From Trichuris trichiura (lineage: Eukaryota > Nematoda > Enoplea > Trichinellida > Trichuridae), in contig JBAJFE010000061.1 in NCBI GenBank assembly GCA_037903355.1, forward strand, positions 868,001-932,000: a stretch of DNA of 64,000 bases, written 5' to 3'. Position 1 is the first letter of the stretch; every line of letters begins with the position of its first letter. The translations under genes and the position numbers were made by a program. Under the pieces are notes generated by a model. The model saw only the letters and a program-made list of their open reading frames with translations, had not been told where the DNA came from and did not search any database. This document shows positions 35,601-53,878 of this stretch, in pieces.

Positions 35601-38600
35601 TCCACCATCTGAGAAATGCAGGTTCCTTTCTGTTAGGTATGCAGTAGACCTATTCTGCCTTTACCGACGAGCATGCTGACTATCCTGTTGTGGTCCTTAC
35701 TTATACTTTGATCAAAATGTAAGCTTTGTGTTTTGGCTTAGACTTAGGAAAGCCGGAACAAGATAGCTTCCAAGTTACAGTATGACAGCGGGGCATATAA
35801 CAAATAATACCAGCAAAACTCCTAATAGCTTGAATCTTTAAAGTTAATACTAAAGCCTGTCAAGCGTCAGAGAATAATAAGCGCAAAAAACGCAACTGTC
35901 ATTCATACTTCGGGGAAAATCAATCGGAATAACATCATGCAAAATGAGGGCTCTAACAGTGCACTCATAACTTTGATAACTATATCAATATGACCTGGCA
36001 TTAACTGCATTCGAAATGTGTAAAAAAAGTACCAAGTAATCAGAGTATTGATTATGCATGTCTGTCAAAAGAAAAATCTTTTCACGCATAACCATAAACG
36101 GACTTGACGGAAATGGGCCTCACGGCGCATCAATTCATTTTAATTACTTCCAATGTTCAAAACAATTCAGCTAGCTTCGCTGAGTCGCACTCTCCTGTTA
36201 AGTAGAAACTAATTCTTCGTTCAAAAAAATTTCTTAATTTCTTCAAAAAAAAAAGATAATTAGCGACATTAATTATTCAACAGTTGTTCCACTGATCCAA
36301 ATGCAAGCTTTTACGCAACGCTAGCACGTTCATAGGACTCCTTCGGCAAATTCAAAAGTTGCGCAAATGCGTATATTTAGGTAGAGAAACGTCATTGTTT
36401 CGAATAGAGAAGACTTGTTTTCAACTCACGCAGAAAGCAAAAAACCGCGCTGAATTAATTGCTAATATTTTTTACCTTTTTGCCATTCAGATGGAATTGC
36501 AACCTCGGATAATATATGATCTGACCTAAACGAGGCGATATACATAGAACACTTTTTAAATGGGCCCGAAAGAACGACACAGTCTAGTCGTGGAGAAGCC
36601 ATCGAGTCACTGCTAAATGCTCGCCGTTAGGAGGACTCATAGCAATAACTGTACGATTGCTATTTGCGTTATTGCTTCGAATAGCTATAAGCTCTATTTA
36701 AATTGTCTGGCGGCTATGAGCGGCAAGATAACACGAGTACAATGTCCATGTTTTAAATTTGCTCTCTTTAGATAAGCATGAAAAGGTTGGCTTGAAGAAG
36801 CACAGCGCAACAGTGAATATATTAATAACTGACCCTCAAAGTTTGACAATGATACAATGATGCTGCAAAGTCAGTTTCATCCATTAGTCAAATAGACAGT
36901 ACATTTCAGTTGTTATCTATGCTTTTAAGTTGATTCAGAATCGCGAGACTGAGAAAATGCGCCTTGAGATTACATGGCATAGCATGAGTATGAATCACAT
37001 TTCCTTACAAGGAAGGCCGTCTGTCACAGCGACTTTGGATTGACGGCGGCTAAACGTTTTATGCTGAAAGGAATATATATCCATTTTCCCGTTGATTTGT
37101 CAATTTGTTCCGATTAACTTGCCTCAGCATGCTTGATGGAAAAGGGCTCCCGCCGGGCAAAATTTCCGAAGGCCAACCACTGGGCAAGTAACAAATTTTC
37201 TACAAGTCTAAATGCTGTGGGCAAAAAATCAATCTTTGGCCAATGACTATCCGCTAAGAATGTATCCAATCATTAGTTTTGCAACTGATTTAATAAAGAC
37301 AAACAGGTGTACTTCATGCCAAGTCTATCGTTGAACAAACGCACTCAGCTAAAATTCTTAACAAAGTTTCCGTAGTTGAACTATCTCTGACAGCAACAAT
37401 TTTTCAATTGAAAAGACGATCTCACAATATGTACATAGCTTAATGATGACGAATAAATTGCGTACTTAAGAAACACTGCTTACGTGCATACTTCCCTATG
37501 AAACTCCGCGTACCCATTAGAATTAATAATTTGCTAAATCATACATATCATGTTAATGTACACGTCAGTCATTCTTATTATAGCTATATGATTTCGCGAA
37601 CCGATAAGTAATGTGTAGGTTGTCGGTCAGCTTATCTCTACCAAATGTTTTAAGCCGTAAGTCGTCTCTTCAATAGACAGTAAATCTCATCATTTCTTTC
37701 ACCAAAACTTTTCAAAGCTTGATGTAAAATAACACGCCTACAAGCATTGCATCAGAACCTTACGGTAGCTGTAAAATAAGGAATTAAACTACGCAATCTG
37801 TGGAGTGACACAGAATTAGTCATCCGTCTTAATGAGAAGGATAAGCACATCGGAGGTGGCTCATATTTTCCACTGATAAAGGTGATCAGCTCCCTACCGT
37901 GAATACCATATATATAGCGCCCCAAACAGGTAACCAGCACGATTAGTAGGAACGCCAGATACACGAAGTTAGATCTAACAAGGTTCAATTGCAAGAATTG
38001 TAAAATGGCAACGCCCTTGGGACGTGGAGCTTCAACAAGCCAAAGTGAAGTTCGTCGCGCAAGGCTGACACCTACTTAAAGAGGCGGAAGTGCATTAATG
38101 TGAGTCCTCTTCGGCCAACTTTGCTCGCTGAACCGCGCCACACTGGACAGCGTATAATAATTCAATTAAAAATTAACATGCATTGCGATCTTGTAGCAAA
38201 TAAAATTTTGCATAATTCGTGAAAGCTTAATAGCAATAAAACGGCTCGTATAGGAAAGCAATACATCACCTAAGCCTTGGCAAATGTGATATTCTAATAA
38301 AAACACGGCAGCTCATCAGTTCTCCAACATGGAACTGGATCCCGCAGAAGCTCGTAAAAGCTGCATATTTAAAAAACGGGATAACTTACCAGCTCATGCG
38401 CAACTTGGACGATGGAATAAAAAAGTGTTGGAGTTCAGGGATAATGCCCAGTCGATTCCTCTTTCAAAATTGGCTCACAACCTGAGACTGCTCAGCTGAA
38501 AGCAGAAAACAAACTTGAACGACTGAGTGGCATTAGTTTTCGTTTCGACAAGATGACGTATAATTCAGTGGGTCGCTAGAGGGACCGCCGTTGACACAAG

Positions 38601-41600
38601 ATGGTCCAGTTAGCAACTTTGCGCGGTAATAATTTTCGACATTTCCATTGATGAGAAGTCGAAATTTCTTAACGAGTCATCAACCGAGTGCGGCTAGCCT
38701 GGAACGGCGACAACATAGCTACATTGGTACCGTCTAATTCGACCAGTCTAGACGGCACCCAAAGTCTAACCTCAGTGACACAGCTTTGACTTATTAAAGC
38801 CAATTCCGCCTTAAAATAGTTTCCCCTTTTGGAAAAGCGGCAAATCGCAGTGACCGACTGATCGATGGACGAACGGCCTGCGCCTCGCTGCTAAGGATAC
38901 AAAGTTGGCAAGTTGCGCTTCTTAAAACCGTTCAATCCATACTGCTGTCATGGATTCCAGAGCAAAGAATGGAATTAGCGACGAAAAAATTGACCACGAA
39001 CCACCGCTCCAAAGAGCGTTCCTTGCATGGCTTTGTTCATCGATCGAAGTTTCAAGCGCTGATGAGGAATGGCAAAGTTTTTGAAAAACCCAAAACTAAG
39101 GCTACGCTTTATACGCCGGACATCAATGAAACGCGCGTTGTGTCGAGTCGACAGGCTATAACAGGATTGTTTGCTTTGTTTCAATCAAAAAGCATGCCAT
39201 ACTAGACTTGGCTATTTGAGCAAACAACTGGGCACCGAGAAGGGGTTTCCCAAGGAGCAGACTAATTAAGCTCCAATTTTCTACCGTACCAAAGTCACGC
39301 GAGGCTCAAACATGGCTAAAGAGCTTAAGCGGAGTGTTTGATTTTCATTTTGCGCAGGTTTGAGAAAATTGAAACGCCATCGAGACAGCGCCTAATAGTG
39401 AGGGCGGTTTCCCTTCCGAGGCAAACGTTTGCCTAATGCAATAACTACACATTTAAGCGGATCGTTAATGCAAAATCAACAGCAACGTCTACAAGAAATG
39501 CCATGGTTATTTAAGCTCACCAGTTGTAGTTCGCTGATCTTAGCCTCTGCCATTTCTGCACGCGACTAAAGTTTCAATGACACCAACGGTCGTATTCTGC
39601 TCTACATTCAATGCATGGAAATAATGGAAAGAAGAAAATTTCAAAACTCAAATTCTTTGCGTATTTTTTCCTGCACTTGAGACATTATTTTCAAATGGGC
39701 GCATAGAAGTGTGAGGTGCAGTCAGATTTGTATTAGGTGAAAAAAATCGATTCCGCAGCAACGCCGTACGAAATGTGTAGCTCGCTGAAAATTTTGCCTT
39801 TTGAATTTGTTGATAATCAGGTGGAGCAACCGTAGTTCATTATCATAAGCTGGCAGATCGCTCATTCCGCCAAGTCCATGGAGATTTTTAAATCGATGAC
39901 AAATTTTAAACGAAATCCCTTATCGCATTCTATCAGCTTTACGAAGACGGAAAATTTTCAAACGTAATCTTAAAAACGAAACGGAGTGGCTTCACTTTGA
40001 CGTGCCGTTGCGGCAGCGGGGAAAGAAATTTTGAAACTCGCTCACGCTCTCCATAAGTACTGTGAAGTTCTCCAACTTTTGATCGAAATGAATCGGCACC
40101 ATGACAAGCTTCGCGTGATAAACATTTTAGTCCATTCAGCAGTTTGACAAAAAAAAATATACCGCAATAACGTTAACAACGAATGAATATAACAAAATCT
40201 GGGCTCGTTTCAAAGCCTGAGGCTAACGATAGGCAAAACTTGTGAACATAACAGACCGCAAAGTAATTAAAGAACACGTATTAGCACTCAGTCATTTTTA
40301 TCTTATCTAAGTGCGTAATGTAATTACGGAAATTCGACCTGTGAAAATTTTTCATCGGGTGAAGTTTCGGAAAACCTCTGTTCCCGTCCTCAACGCAAGA
40401 TATACCAAGGGGGACTTCGTTTTCAAGCTCATTCTGCACGCGGGCAGTATAAAGGCGTGGACTTACGAACTTTCATGGATAGTATTAATAAGCTTAGATT
40501 CAGTGCATCGGTAACACCTCATTTGATTAATGTATGCTTAGCTTCTTTAATTCAAAATGAAAGAGCCCCAAGTGGTTGCAATATATACGCAGAAACGATG
40601 CCTAAGTGCTTAGCATTCTCGAAGCCTTAACCTCATCACAACAGAGAGAGCTGTACGTGACTTTTAAAGTACGTACACCCATTGGCACTTCATAACGTGA
40701 CGCAACGGCAGCTGCCCAAAAATGGGTGGTCCAACCCGCACGTAAGCTATGGTAAAGTTCTTTATGTCTTTTGCCTCAATGCAATGCCATTGAGAACGAT
40801 TGAATAGTCTGCGCCAAGACTGCGTCATGCCTGACATTTCCTTTTATCTGTCACCGGCCAGTGATGTCAGCAAGTTTTTCTTACGTGGGCTATTCGTGAC
40901 TTACAAAAACATAAACCATTCCAATCAATGTTTCTTTTCACTGTGCTTCATAGGCACAATGGCTAATGGTTTCAACAACTGTTGGCAACAAGAAAGACGC
41001 TTAAGTCAATTTCGTAAACGCCCATCAGTTTAAGCGAGGCGGAAGTTCGAGAAAACTAATTACGAAGAGAGCATTTTCCGTAATCACGTGATATCTACCT
41101 GATTGGTTCGATTTTCTCAGTCAAGGTAGCAACGACGTTTTTGCAGCCAACAATTCGAGCAAGTGAATTTGAGGAACATTGAAAGCGAGAATTTTGAAAA
41201 ATCAGTACGCAACCGTAACTTAAAAACAAGCGCCAAAAATTATCATTGTTGCAAGCCCCTTAATGCTACTCAATGAAAATCGAAACGAGAGGCAGCGAAA
41301 CAGGCACTCATTTAGAATAATTCAAATGATGTCATAATTCCTTAGAGTTTTTAATATGCGCAGCGTAACGCCCAGTGGAAATGGAACTGAGCACTGCTAA
41401 GATGTTTTTGATTTCCCATTTCCTACTCCGGTTAGCGTTTTGTACATTTTCAGAAAACATCCGTTCGCTTCCGCCGTAGTTTCTCAGGCAATTAACTTAG
41501 GCAAAAGAAAAGTCGGAAAACAACGTATGGCCTGAAGCTATTCATAACTATTATGCTGCGAACGCTGCGAACGCTTCACGTTGCGAGTAAACTTTTGTTT

Positions 41601-44600
41601 TTTTCCCTAGTTGCTACCCATGCATCCTTTGATTGTCAGGCTTATTAAAATGGACCGCCGCTGTCGACCAAACAAAAACATTGTTGAAAAACGAAGCCTT
41701 CAGGGCATACAACGATTGGAGAGAACTAAACGAAGGGAAAAAGCATTATCTTCACATGGCGGAGTGCTAAGAAAAGCTCTAGGAGCGCTCGTCAAGGCAG
41801 AGTAGAGAAGCGAGTCTACTCATCGCAAAATTCATATTTTGAAGCCGTTTGACATTTGAACTTGCCTCAGCCGGGCCTATGCAACCATTAATAGATTTTG
41901 CCAAGAATTACGGCGGCAGAATTTCAAAAGAGAAAGTAGTTTTGCTTTTGGAGAATTTCAATTAAATAAAAACACAACTTACGAGATTCTGTTGTTTTTT
42001 CAAAGATAACAAAAGTGACAAGCAAGTTGGAACCTATGTCAACGCGTCAGAAACCACGACTTTTCGCGGCAAAAAATTGACGGTCGCATTTATCAGGATT
42101 GCGACGCTTGTCGGAAAGGGCAGCGAGTAATTACCAAACTTAGCATCGCTAACGTTGCAATGGCTACGAAGGAAAACTCGTAACGCAGATAAAATCTAAA
42201 GTCGCGCGGGCAAAAAAATCGTTGCACGGCAAGCAGGATTAACGGATTCTCATCAGCAAAAAAAATTCAAGAAAAAATGCTTAACATACCCGAAGTTGGT
42301 ACCGCCAATTCACACTACTTCGATAAAGCTTGATTCGATCATTTTTACGATATCGTCGCCTCGCGTACGTGACTGAGAAAGGAGTGTATGAACGTGTATT
42401 GACTGATTTGGTAGTAGAAATGAAGGAAACGAGTTTCTTCAAACAATCATCATACTGCTGGGAATAAAGCAAGAAAAGAAACAACCGCCAACAGGCACTA
42501 GTCGCCAAGTATGGCAAGGTTTGTCTCTTTGAAATTAAGGCCTCTTTTTCATTCCTCAGCCCATTATTCATCTTGAAGAACGAATCGATAAACGATAAAA
42601 CGCCCTATGGTATCATCAGAATGTTGGAAGCACGGATTTCACTGGTGACTTTAGAAAGGAAGGTAAATATTCATAGCTGACGAACCGAACACAAGAACAT
42701 TGCCGCCGACTCCATAGCAACGCAGAGGGCAGTGAATAGTCGCGCGTAGGAGTAGTAATTTAATGAATTTTTAATACCGTAAATTAAACCATCCTACTAG
42801 CGCCTTAATAAAAGTGAGGCAAAGCTAGGGCATATTAGTATTCTAAAAATAAAATGTAATGCAAGATACATCTACTAAAAATTCAGACCTCATGAAAACG
42901 TATGCCCATATTGAGCTGCTGTTACGGCGTAACTGGGCATTCAAGCAATGATCAACTCATTGCCGACTTTTATTGCCCCAGCGTACTTTAGGAGTAGCAA
43001 ACTACGTAACTCATTTCTCCAAGAAACTTAGTGTCAAAATGAAATAGACCCTTTCCGAGTGTATCACCATTACTGATCAACTGTAAAGGTCATTCCCGCG
43101 CGGGAATGTTGCCATAATTGCATGCTGCAAAGGGGCGAAAGCATCTCCTATTACATATGCACAGAGTAGCGACGATAGCGAAATATCTAAAAGAACAATT
43201 ATTTGAAGGTAACATACGCTGAAAGTTCAAATGAGTACATTGTTATTTTAAAAAGTCAGCCTCAGCACAGCATGAGAGTAAAACAGGTAGACAAAGCAGA
43301 AAAGCTCATCACTGCTAACCGTTTGATGCCTACGCGATCAACAACTGTCAATAGTGATAATTTCCGAAAACGAGAAGAAAATTCGCTCAGGAATTTCTGC
43401 CTAGTTTTGACGAAGTGTTTCAGCAAACATGGAAAAGCTGCGTATTCTAATGAAGATGGAAGTTGACTAGCTTTAGCATGAAAATGCGCCCTCTTAATTA
43501 GACTGAAAGCATTAATAACTTGGAAGCCGCGATGAGATGATTAAAATTAATTTAGCCTGCAGCGAGCACTTTCGAGAAAGGCGCCCAAACTTTCAGGGAA
43601 ATTTTAAAAATGATTTTTGAAATCGACACGTCGGAAAATTTTATCCAAAGCGTAAGGACCCCTTGTTCTTCCTTTGTAGAATGGCTGCGAAATCATTTTA
43701 TTAATATTAACTGAAGTGGGTAGAACCTGAGAATCATAAATTTTTAAAAATTGTCGCGAACCTTGTCACCGTAATTCAAATATTCAAATACTCAAAAATC
43801 CTACACAAATTTTCATTGCCAGAAAAGCGTCATTTCCGTCCTGCAGAACAGGGAAATTCCAAAAATGGGTTTTGAAATTTGCGCGTCGGAAAATGTAATC
43901 CAAAATCTCAAACAAGAAGCGAAGTCATTCTATTAACGTTAACTGAAAAGAGCGGAACCTGAGGACCATAAATGTTTTCAAAATTATCGTAAACTTAATA
44001 ACCGTATTTCAAATAATAAGACGCACAAAATTCCATACGATCTTGCTTAACTTGGAATGTGTTATTCCCTTTGCACAGCATTTAAAAAACCATATGTTTC
44101 TTTTTAACGCTTACAAGCGCACACGTGTTTGAAAACGTAGGTTTTCGCAATGGCTTCGTAGAACTTCCAAAAACGCTTTGATGGAAACCTACTGATTGAA
44201 CGAACTTTCTGAGAAATTAAATCCTGTCATCAGTATCTTTGGTAAGATTCGTCAAAGACGCTAACGACGGGATTATATTTCCCTAAAGAATCATCTGATA
44301 AGCAGATTTCTTATAAAGCTACTCGTTTAGTAAGCATCTACCAAACAGATGCAACATTCGAAATGTTATACGCAGAAGACGAAAGACGGTTTGTTTCACA
44401 GATCTCATAGCCTAATTTTCGAAAGAGCAACGGGAGATGTACAAGGCAAAGGAATGTAGGCAGCTCTAATTCAATTCTGGATAATAAATTCAAGTTAATC
44501 GAATGGGCAGTATTAACTTGTTAACAACGTAAGCGGATATAAACAAACAATCAACCTGCCAGCTTGAAGAGCACGCAATCTGGTATAAACAGTTTGCCTG

Positions 44601-45365
44601 GAAAAGAAGTGACGTCATAAGGATTTATTCCCGACAGACTCGGGGCTTTCAGATTGTGCTTACGTCACAAAAGCAAAATTAATGAGATTTAAAAGTGAGC
44701 ATGAAAATAAGCGCATGACAGCGAAAAGCATGTTCAGAATGGTGCTTAGCAAATGCTTAATCAGTTTCGTAAATAAATTCACTTTCTTACATCTTTCACT
44801 TTACTTGTCAGAACATGTCGTGCGCTCACGATCAACGCTTCCATAAATTGTTTCCTCTACGCTAGATCGTCTTCACATTAACTTTCCTGCAGGGTACTGC
44901 CTGACGAACACATTTATCCGGCGAACAAAGGGACAGAGAACTGAACTTGAACGCGTTCCATGCTCACATACAGCCTGTATAAGGAAGCACTAATCACTTC
45001 AAAACAAAGTGCACATTAACGGCCATTGTACAACGACAAAACAACGCCGCTGCACATGAACCTATGCTCAGTGAACTCGGCGACTCAATGGGCCCTTAAT
45101 GTCGTATACACTTTCCGTGACGATAATCAATTAAAGGGAAAATAGAAATAATCGTCTATCAAAACAAATTTGAAACAAGAGGTCAAACCGTACGAGACCT
45201 ACTTTCTCATAAGGAAAGAGCCGCTTGAAGACTTGATAAACGAACCGAATGCCATTGAGTATAAAGAAGGTATTAATAAAAATAAAAGAAGAAGCATTCG
45301 ACAGCTTAACGGTCTCAATCAAAAGTACAAACATCATCAAAGTGTGCTACAAGTCGCCTTGGACT
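32665..45365. other. 12.7-kb stretch without a supported gene
   Basis: I found no convincing exon on either strand. Scattered open frames (for example 38969-39205, 41611-41805, 42281-42571 and 43203-43466) lack motifs and mostly have no splice context. Upstream exons of the GPCR might lie here. The only structure noticed is the diverged tandem repeat at about 43590-44050. Confidence 0.4.
43590..44050 (+). repeat. Diverged tandem repeat, period about 252 bp
   Basis: Two adjacent units align over most of their length. Unit 1 (about 43590-43840) starts with CAGGGAAATTTTAAAAATG and unit 2 (about 43845-44050) with CAGGGAAATTCCAAAAATG. Both continue with TTTTGAAAT, a shared CGTCGGAAAAT block, then a TATTAA...TTAACTGAA block and GAACCTGAG. 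Unit 1 is cut off by unit 2, and the pair is well diverged. Confidence 0.6.
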
Positions 45366-45373
45366 CCTGAAGC

Positions 45374-46242
45374 CAGTGATTCCCAACGGGGGCCCCAGGG
45401 ACCCCTTGGGGGCCTTGGAAAACTTGAAGGGGGCCCTGGGAAGATTGGGGATTTAGGGGGTCCCTGGGAGATTAGGGGGTTTCAGGGAGTCCCTTGTAGT
45501 CGGTGCCGCAGAACGAGAGCGATCCTGCCGTTCAAGATAGTGAGGCGAGGCGACCTGAGATTACTCCTGACGACTATCGAACCGGACGTGGATAAGTTAG
45601 TAGCACTCCACCATACCCAGTCGTCGAACGGAGGCAAGATCAAGCGACTGTCGTCTTGAGTCCGAGAAAATATTGAATTTAGATTCAGTGTTGCGTAGCC
45701 CTGAGAACAGCATCGCAGCCTGACTTACATATTGCGCTACCATTGCTAACAGCCCAAAAAATTGAGAAAGAGGAAACCCAGTGCGGCGTTTGTACTCTGA
45801 AGCCTCCCTGATCTGCAATAAGCCGGCTTAAGTCCAGCAATACGAAAAGAACGCTTTCGGTGCCAACTAAAGAATTAAAGGCATTAACCGCTTCGAATAT
45901 CGTTAAGGAGCTTTAGCCGTATACGGCAGCCTGCTTCCTTACTAGCCATTTCGCTGTAGTGTAGAAGAGAAATTCAGTGTTCAGGTTAACAAAGTTTTTA
46001 ATGACGGCCCGGCTTAACTGTTTTTGCTTTGGCATTTAAGGTAGGCAGCGAAGTCGATTCTACATTCTGCAGGCTGTTTCAGGTGTTGAACTACTTGTAC
46101 AAATTCACAACAACGTAACCACAGTAGGCGCACCTGAGGATAACAGAAGCAGGAGAATTACGTTGGGGAGAATGACGGGGGGCCCCGGCAAGTTGAAGGT
46201 CGCGAAAGGGGGCCCTGGCTCCAAAAAGGTTGGGAAACACTG
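45374..46242. mobile_element. Non-autonomous hAT-type DNA transposon
   Basis: The 869-bp element begins CAGTGATTCCCAAC and ends with the inverse, GTTGGGAAACACTG, the start typical of hAT terminal repeats. It is flanked by an 8-bp duplication with one mismatch: CCTGAAGC (45366-45373) and GCTGAAGC (46243-46250), the hAT target length. The first and last about 100 bp are rich in GGGGGCCC runs. A plus-strand remnant at about 45549-45620 reads GDLRLLLTTIEPDVDKLV, like the C-terminal hAT dimerisation region of transposases that end in a PDI..LV motif. No intact transposase is present. Confidence 0.8.
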
Positions 46243-46250
46243 GCTGAAGC

Positions 46251-47323
46251 CGACGTCCGCTTGGAAAAAACTGTTTATGAAGGCTTGCGCAGACGAAATA
46301 TTGCTTCTATTGAAATGGACCAATCTCCATTGGTCGATTGGCAGCCAAACAAATTTCGTTGTGCAGCAAATAACATGCCTCAATGAAAATATAGCATAAA
46401 GGAAAACGGTGTTTTGTTGATGCGACCAAAAGGAAAAACTAAAATCAAAGACTCTTTTCAAAAAAAGACAATACAACTCGTTCGTTTATTTACATCAGCT
46501 GTCAAATAGCCCCTTAACGAAATCAGCTGAATTACGAAACCGCAACAACTTTACTCGAAAATACGCAAAAACCTTAAGAGCGAGGGCGACTCGAAAAACT
46601 GTAACTTGGTTCGAAAAATTGGATTACTTAACTACTGCCAAACAGGGAAGCTTTGAACAGGCTTACTTTTTAAAAACAGTTAGTCAACATCAAGTATAAG
46701 TAATGAGCTCCATTCACGTACGATTCTGCATAATTACTTTTCAAGCTAGCAGAAAAGCTCATCCATCAAATGGACAAAACGGATCGCTCTCAAAGAAGGC
46801 TTTTGGAAATCTGAAACAGCAATGAAGAACGAAAGTCCATCGCTCGAAAATGGGATCTCTTTTAGTCAACCAAATTTTTCTTAAACTGCTCGGCTATAAC
46901 ACAATTTCAAAAATCAAACCCAATATGAATACTGATTATATAGAGGTTCAGGCAAAAAAATTTGCATACGGCTCAACAAGGCTGACCAAAATTCCAACTA
47001 TTAGCTCCCTAAATAACAATACGATTCGGACTATCGATTGACATTTGACGAAAAGCTTCGCTACTGCTTTAAGGCTTAATAATATGCTGATTTACTATTC
47101 GTCGGTGAAGCAGTAAAACCCTGAAAACGTCGGTACAAAGTATGAAGAAACATACAACCTCTTCAAAAACAATAATACTGCATAGAAGAAACGTGGATGG
47201 AATAATTAAGACAAATCAGATAAATTCGTTGAAACTGCAGTTAAAAAAACAGGTAACTGAACTTCGACCATACACAGTCCACCTCCAATCTTTGGACAAT
47301 GAACAACATGATTCAGATTAATT
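46251..47323. other. Intergenic, no gene seen
   Basis: About 1.1 kb between the hAT element and the stop codon of the LEM gene. No exon or repeat recognised. Confidence 0.4.
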
Positions 47324-48041
47324 TCACAGCGACAGATCACTTAAACGTTGCAGCAGCATGTAGAGGAACATGCAACCCAAAGCGAATAAGCTGCCTCGCG
47401 CTGCCCACTTCATGAGTCTGCTTTCACGCTTAGGCACCTCTTCGGCATAGCTGTAAATTTTCTTGATGGGAAGTCGCTCGTAGGCGGCATCCATTGTCGG
47501 TGTCTTTGGGGATCTATAGTCACTGAATACGGAAGGACTTGGATACGGTGTACTTCTGCGCTCCGAGGCTGGCTTGAACATTTCGCTAAAACAATGTGCT
47601 GCTTCAAGTGTCTTTCGCAGAGCGTAAAACATTGTGCCTGTTGAAGACGTTAGAAATTTACAACTACGCGTACCTAACCGGCGAAGCACGTTGGGACTCA
47701 GTTTCAGAGTCGGAAACGGCACGGAAGCTTTCCTCCCCTTCGAACAGTTCTTCCTCGGTCTCTTCGTCGGATTCAATGTCCAAAGGGGCCATGCGAGGTG
47801 GAGGTAAAATTTTACGATCTGCCGACAACGGTTCCACGGGGGTACGTTTCCTTGCCGACTTCCTGGTGACCATAACGGGTGTTCGTCTGTTCTGGTTGAA
47901 CTTTTCGAGCAGTGCGGACTTCAATTTTTCCTCGTACACCACGCGAGTGGTCGAAACTACAGGCCCAGGATTGAAGCCATGCTCAATCAATTTCCGGCGC
48001 AATTCCTGATTCGATAACGATGAAACGTCTTCCACTTCCAT
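47324..48041 (-). CDS. LEM-domain inner nuclear membrane protein (emerin-like)
   Basis: Two exons, 48041-47674 and 47585-47324, give 209 aa. Residues 1-45 form a LEM domain: MEVEDVSSLSNQELRRKLI, then GFNPGPVV, TTRVVYEEKL. LEM domains bind the chromatin protein BAF and tether chromatin to the lamina. A basic stretch (RKSARKRTP) and an acidic, serine-rich stretch (ESDEETEEELFEGEE) follow. The C-terminus has one hydrophobic segment (GSLFALGCMFLYMLLQ) ending five residues before a short tail, as in tail-anchored emerin. The splice chosen (AG, GTACGC ... TTTTAG) is the one that keeps the membrane segment in frame. The gene starts 226 bp after the DDX41 stop on the same strand, so co-transcription is possible. 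Confidence 0.85.
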
Positions 48042-48267
48042 GTCTGTGCACAAGCAATGTATGAATGCGACAACGACCCGACCATCACGACGGTACAAAC
48101 TCAGAGATCGAGAGAAGGTGAAAAAGAAAACATGGGAAGTGCCAGTTCAAACTTTTACTGCCAAAGACAACTATTCGCGAATGTTGGCCCTCTGAGACTC
48201 AATTTATACAGGTATTTACAATGTACAGCAGTTTCGGGAATACGAAACGTATTGACTTGGAAAAGCG

Positions 48268-53216
<4,949 letters not shown>

Positions 53217-53878
53217 TGACTTCCTGAACATGTTAAATCAAAATTAATCGCTTGCAAGGTCAAGCAGTTATAAAAGAGTAAACGACAAAAATTTCACTGC
53301 ACAAGTTGCAGGATTAGAACAAACGAGGTTGTATTTTGCGTGCGACTTTTATTATGCTTGCTTGCACCGGGATAGTGTTCGTAAACTAAAAGGAAAGCAA
53401 TCTTTAGCAGCCACCTTGAACATAGCAGCATTTGTTTCCTTCTAACACAATGGGGGACATAAATTCATAGCACAGTCAAGTATCTCTTTGACGTCACACT
53501 GCGAAGCATTGACGGCTAGTCGTTTTCCGCATAATTTCGGGTCGTCGCAAGGCACCGCTATGGAACAAAGTCGTGCACCAGCCGACGCTTTCTGAAAAGC
53601 GTATCGTTACTTACAGACAAAGATATTTAATAATTTAGTCGTCCATAGCCTATGCATTAATTGAGAACGAGCAAGAACGACTGCAAAACCTTTTCGAATC
53701 TCTCCTTTAAATGGACATGCATTTGGCTCCAAATGAAACCAAGCGCAGTTTTCAGCGTCATTTGCAAATGCCATACTAAGATAACGTCGAAAGCGTCATC
53801 AATTATACCAGCACAACACTACCTTTAATAGAATAAAAGTTACAAATGAAGCGATGATGAAACAGAGACAGTACCAAT

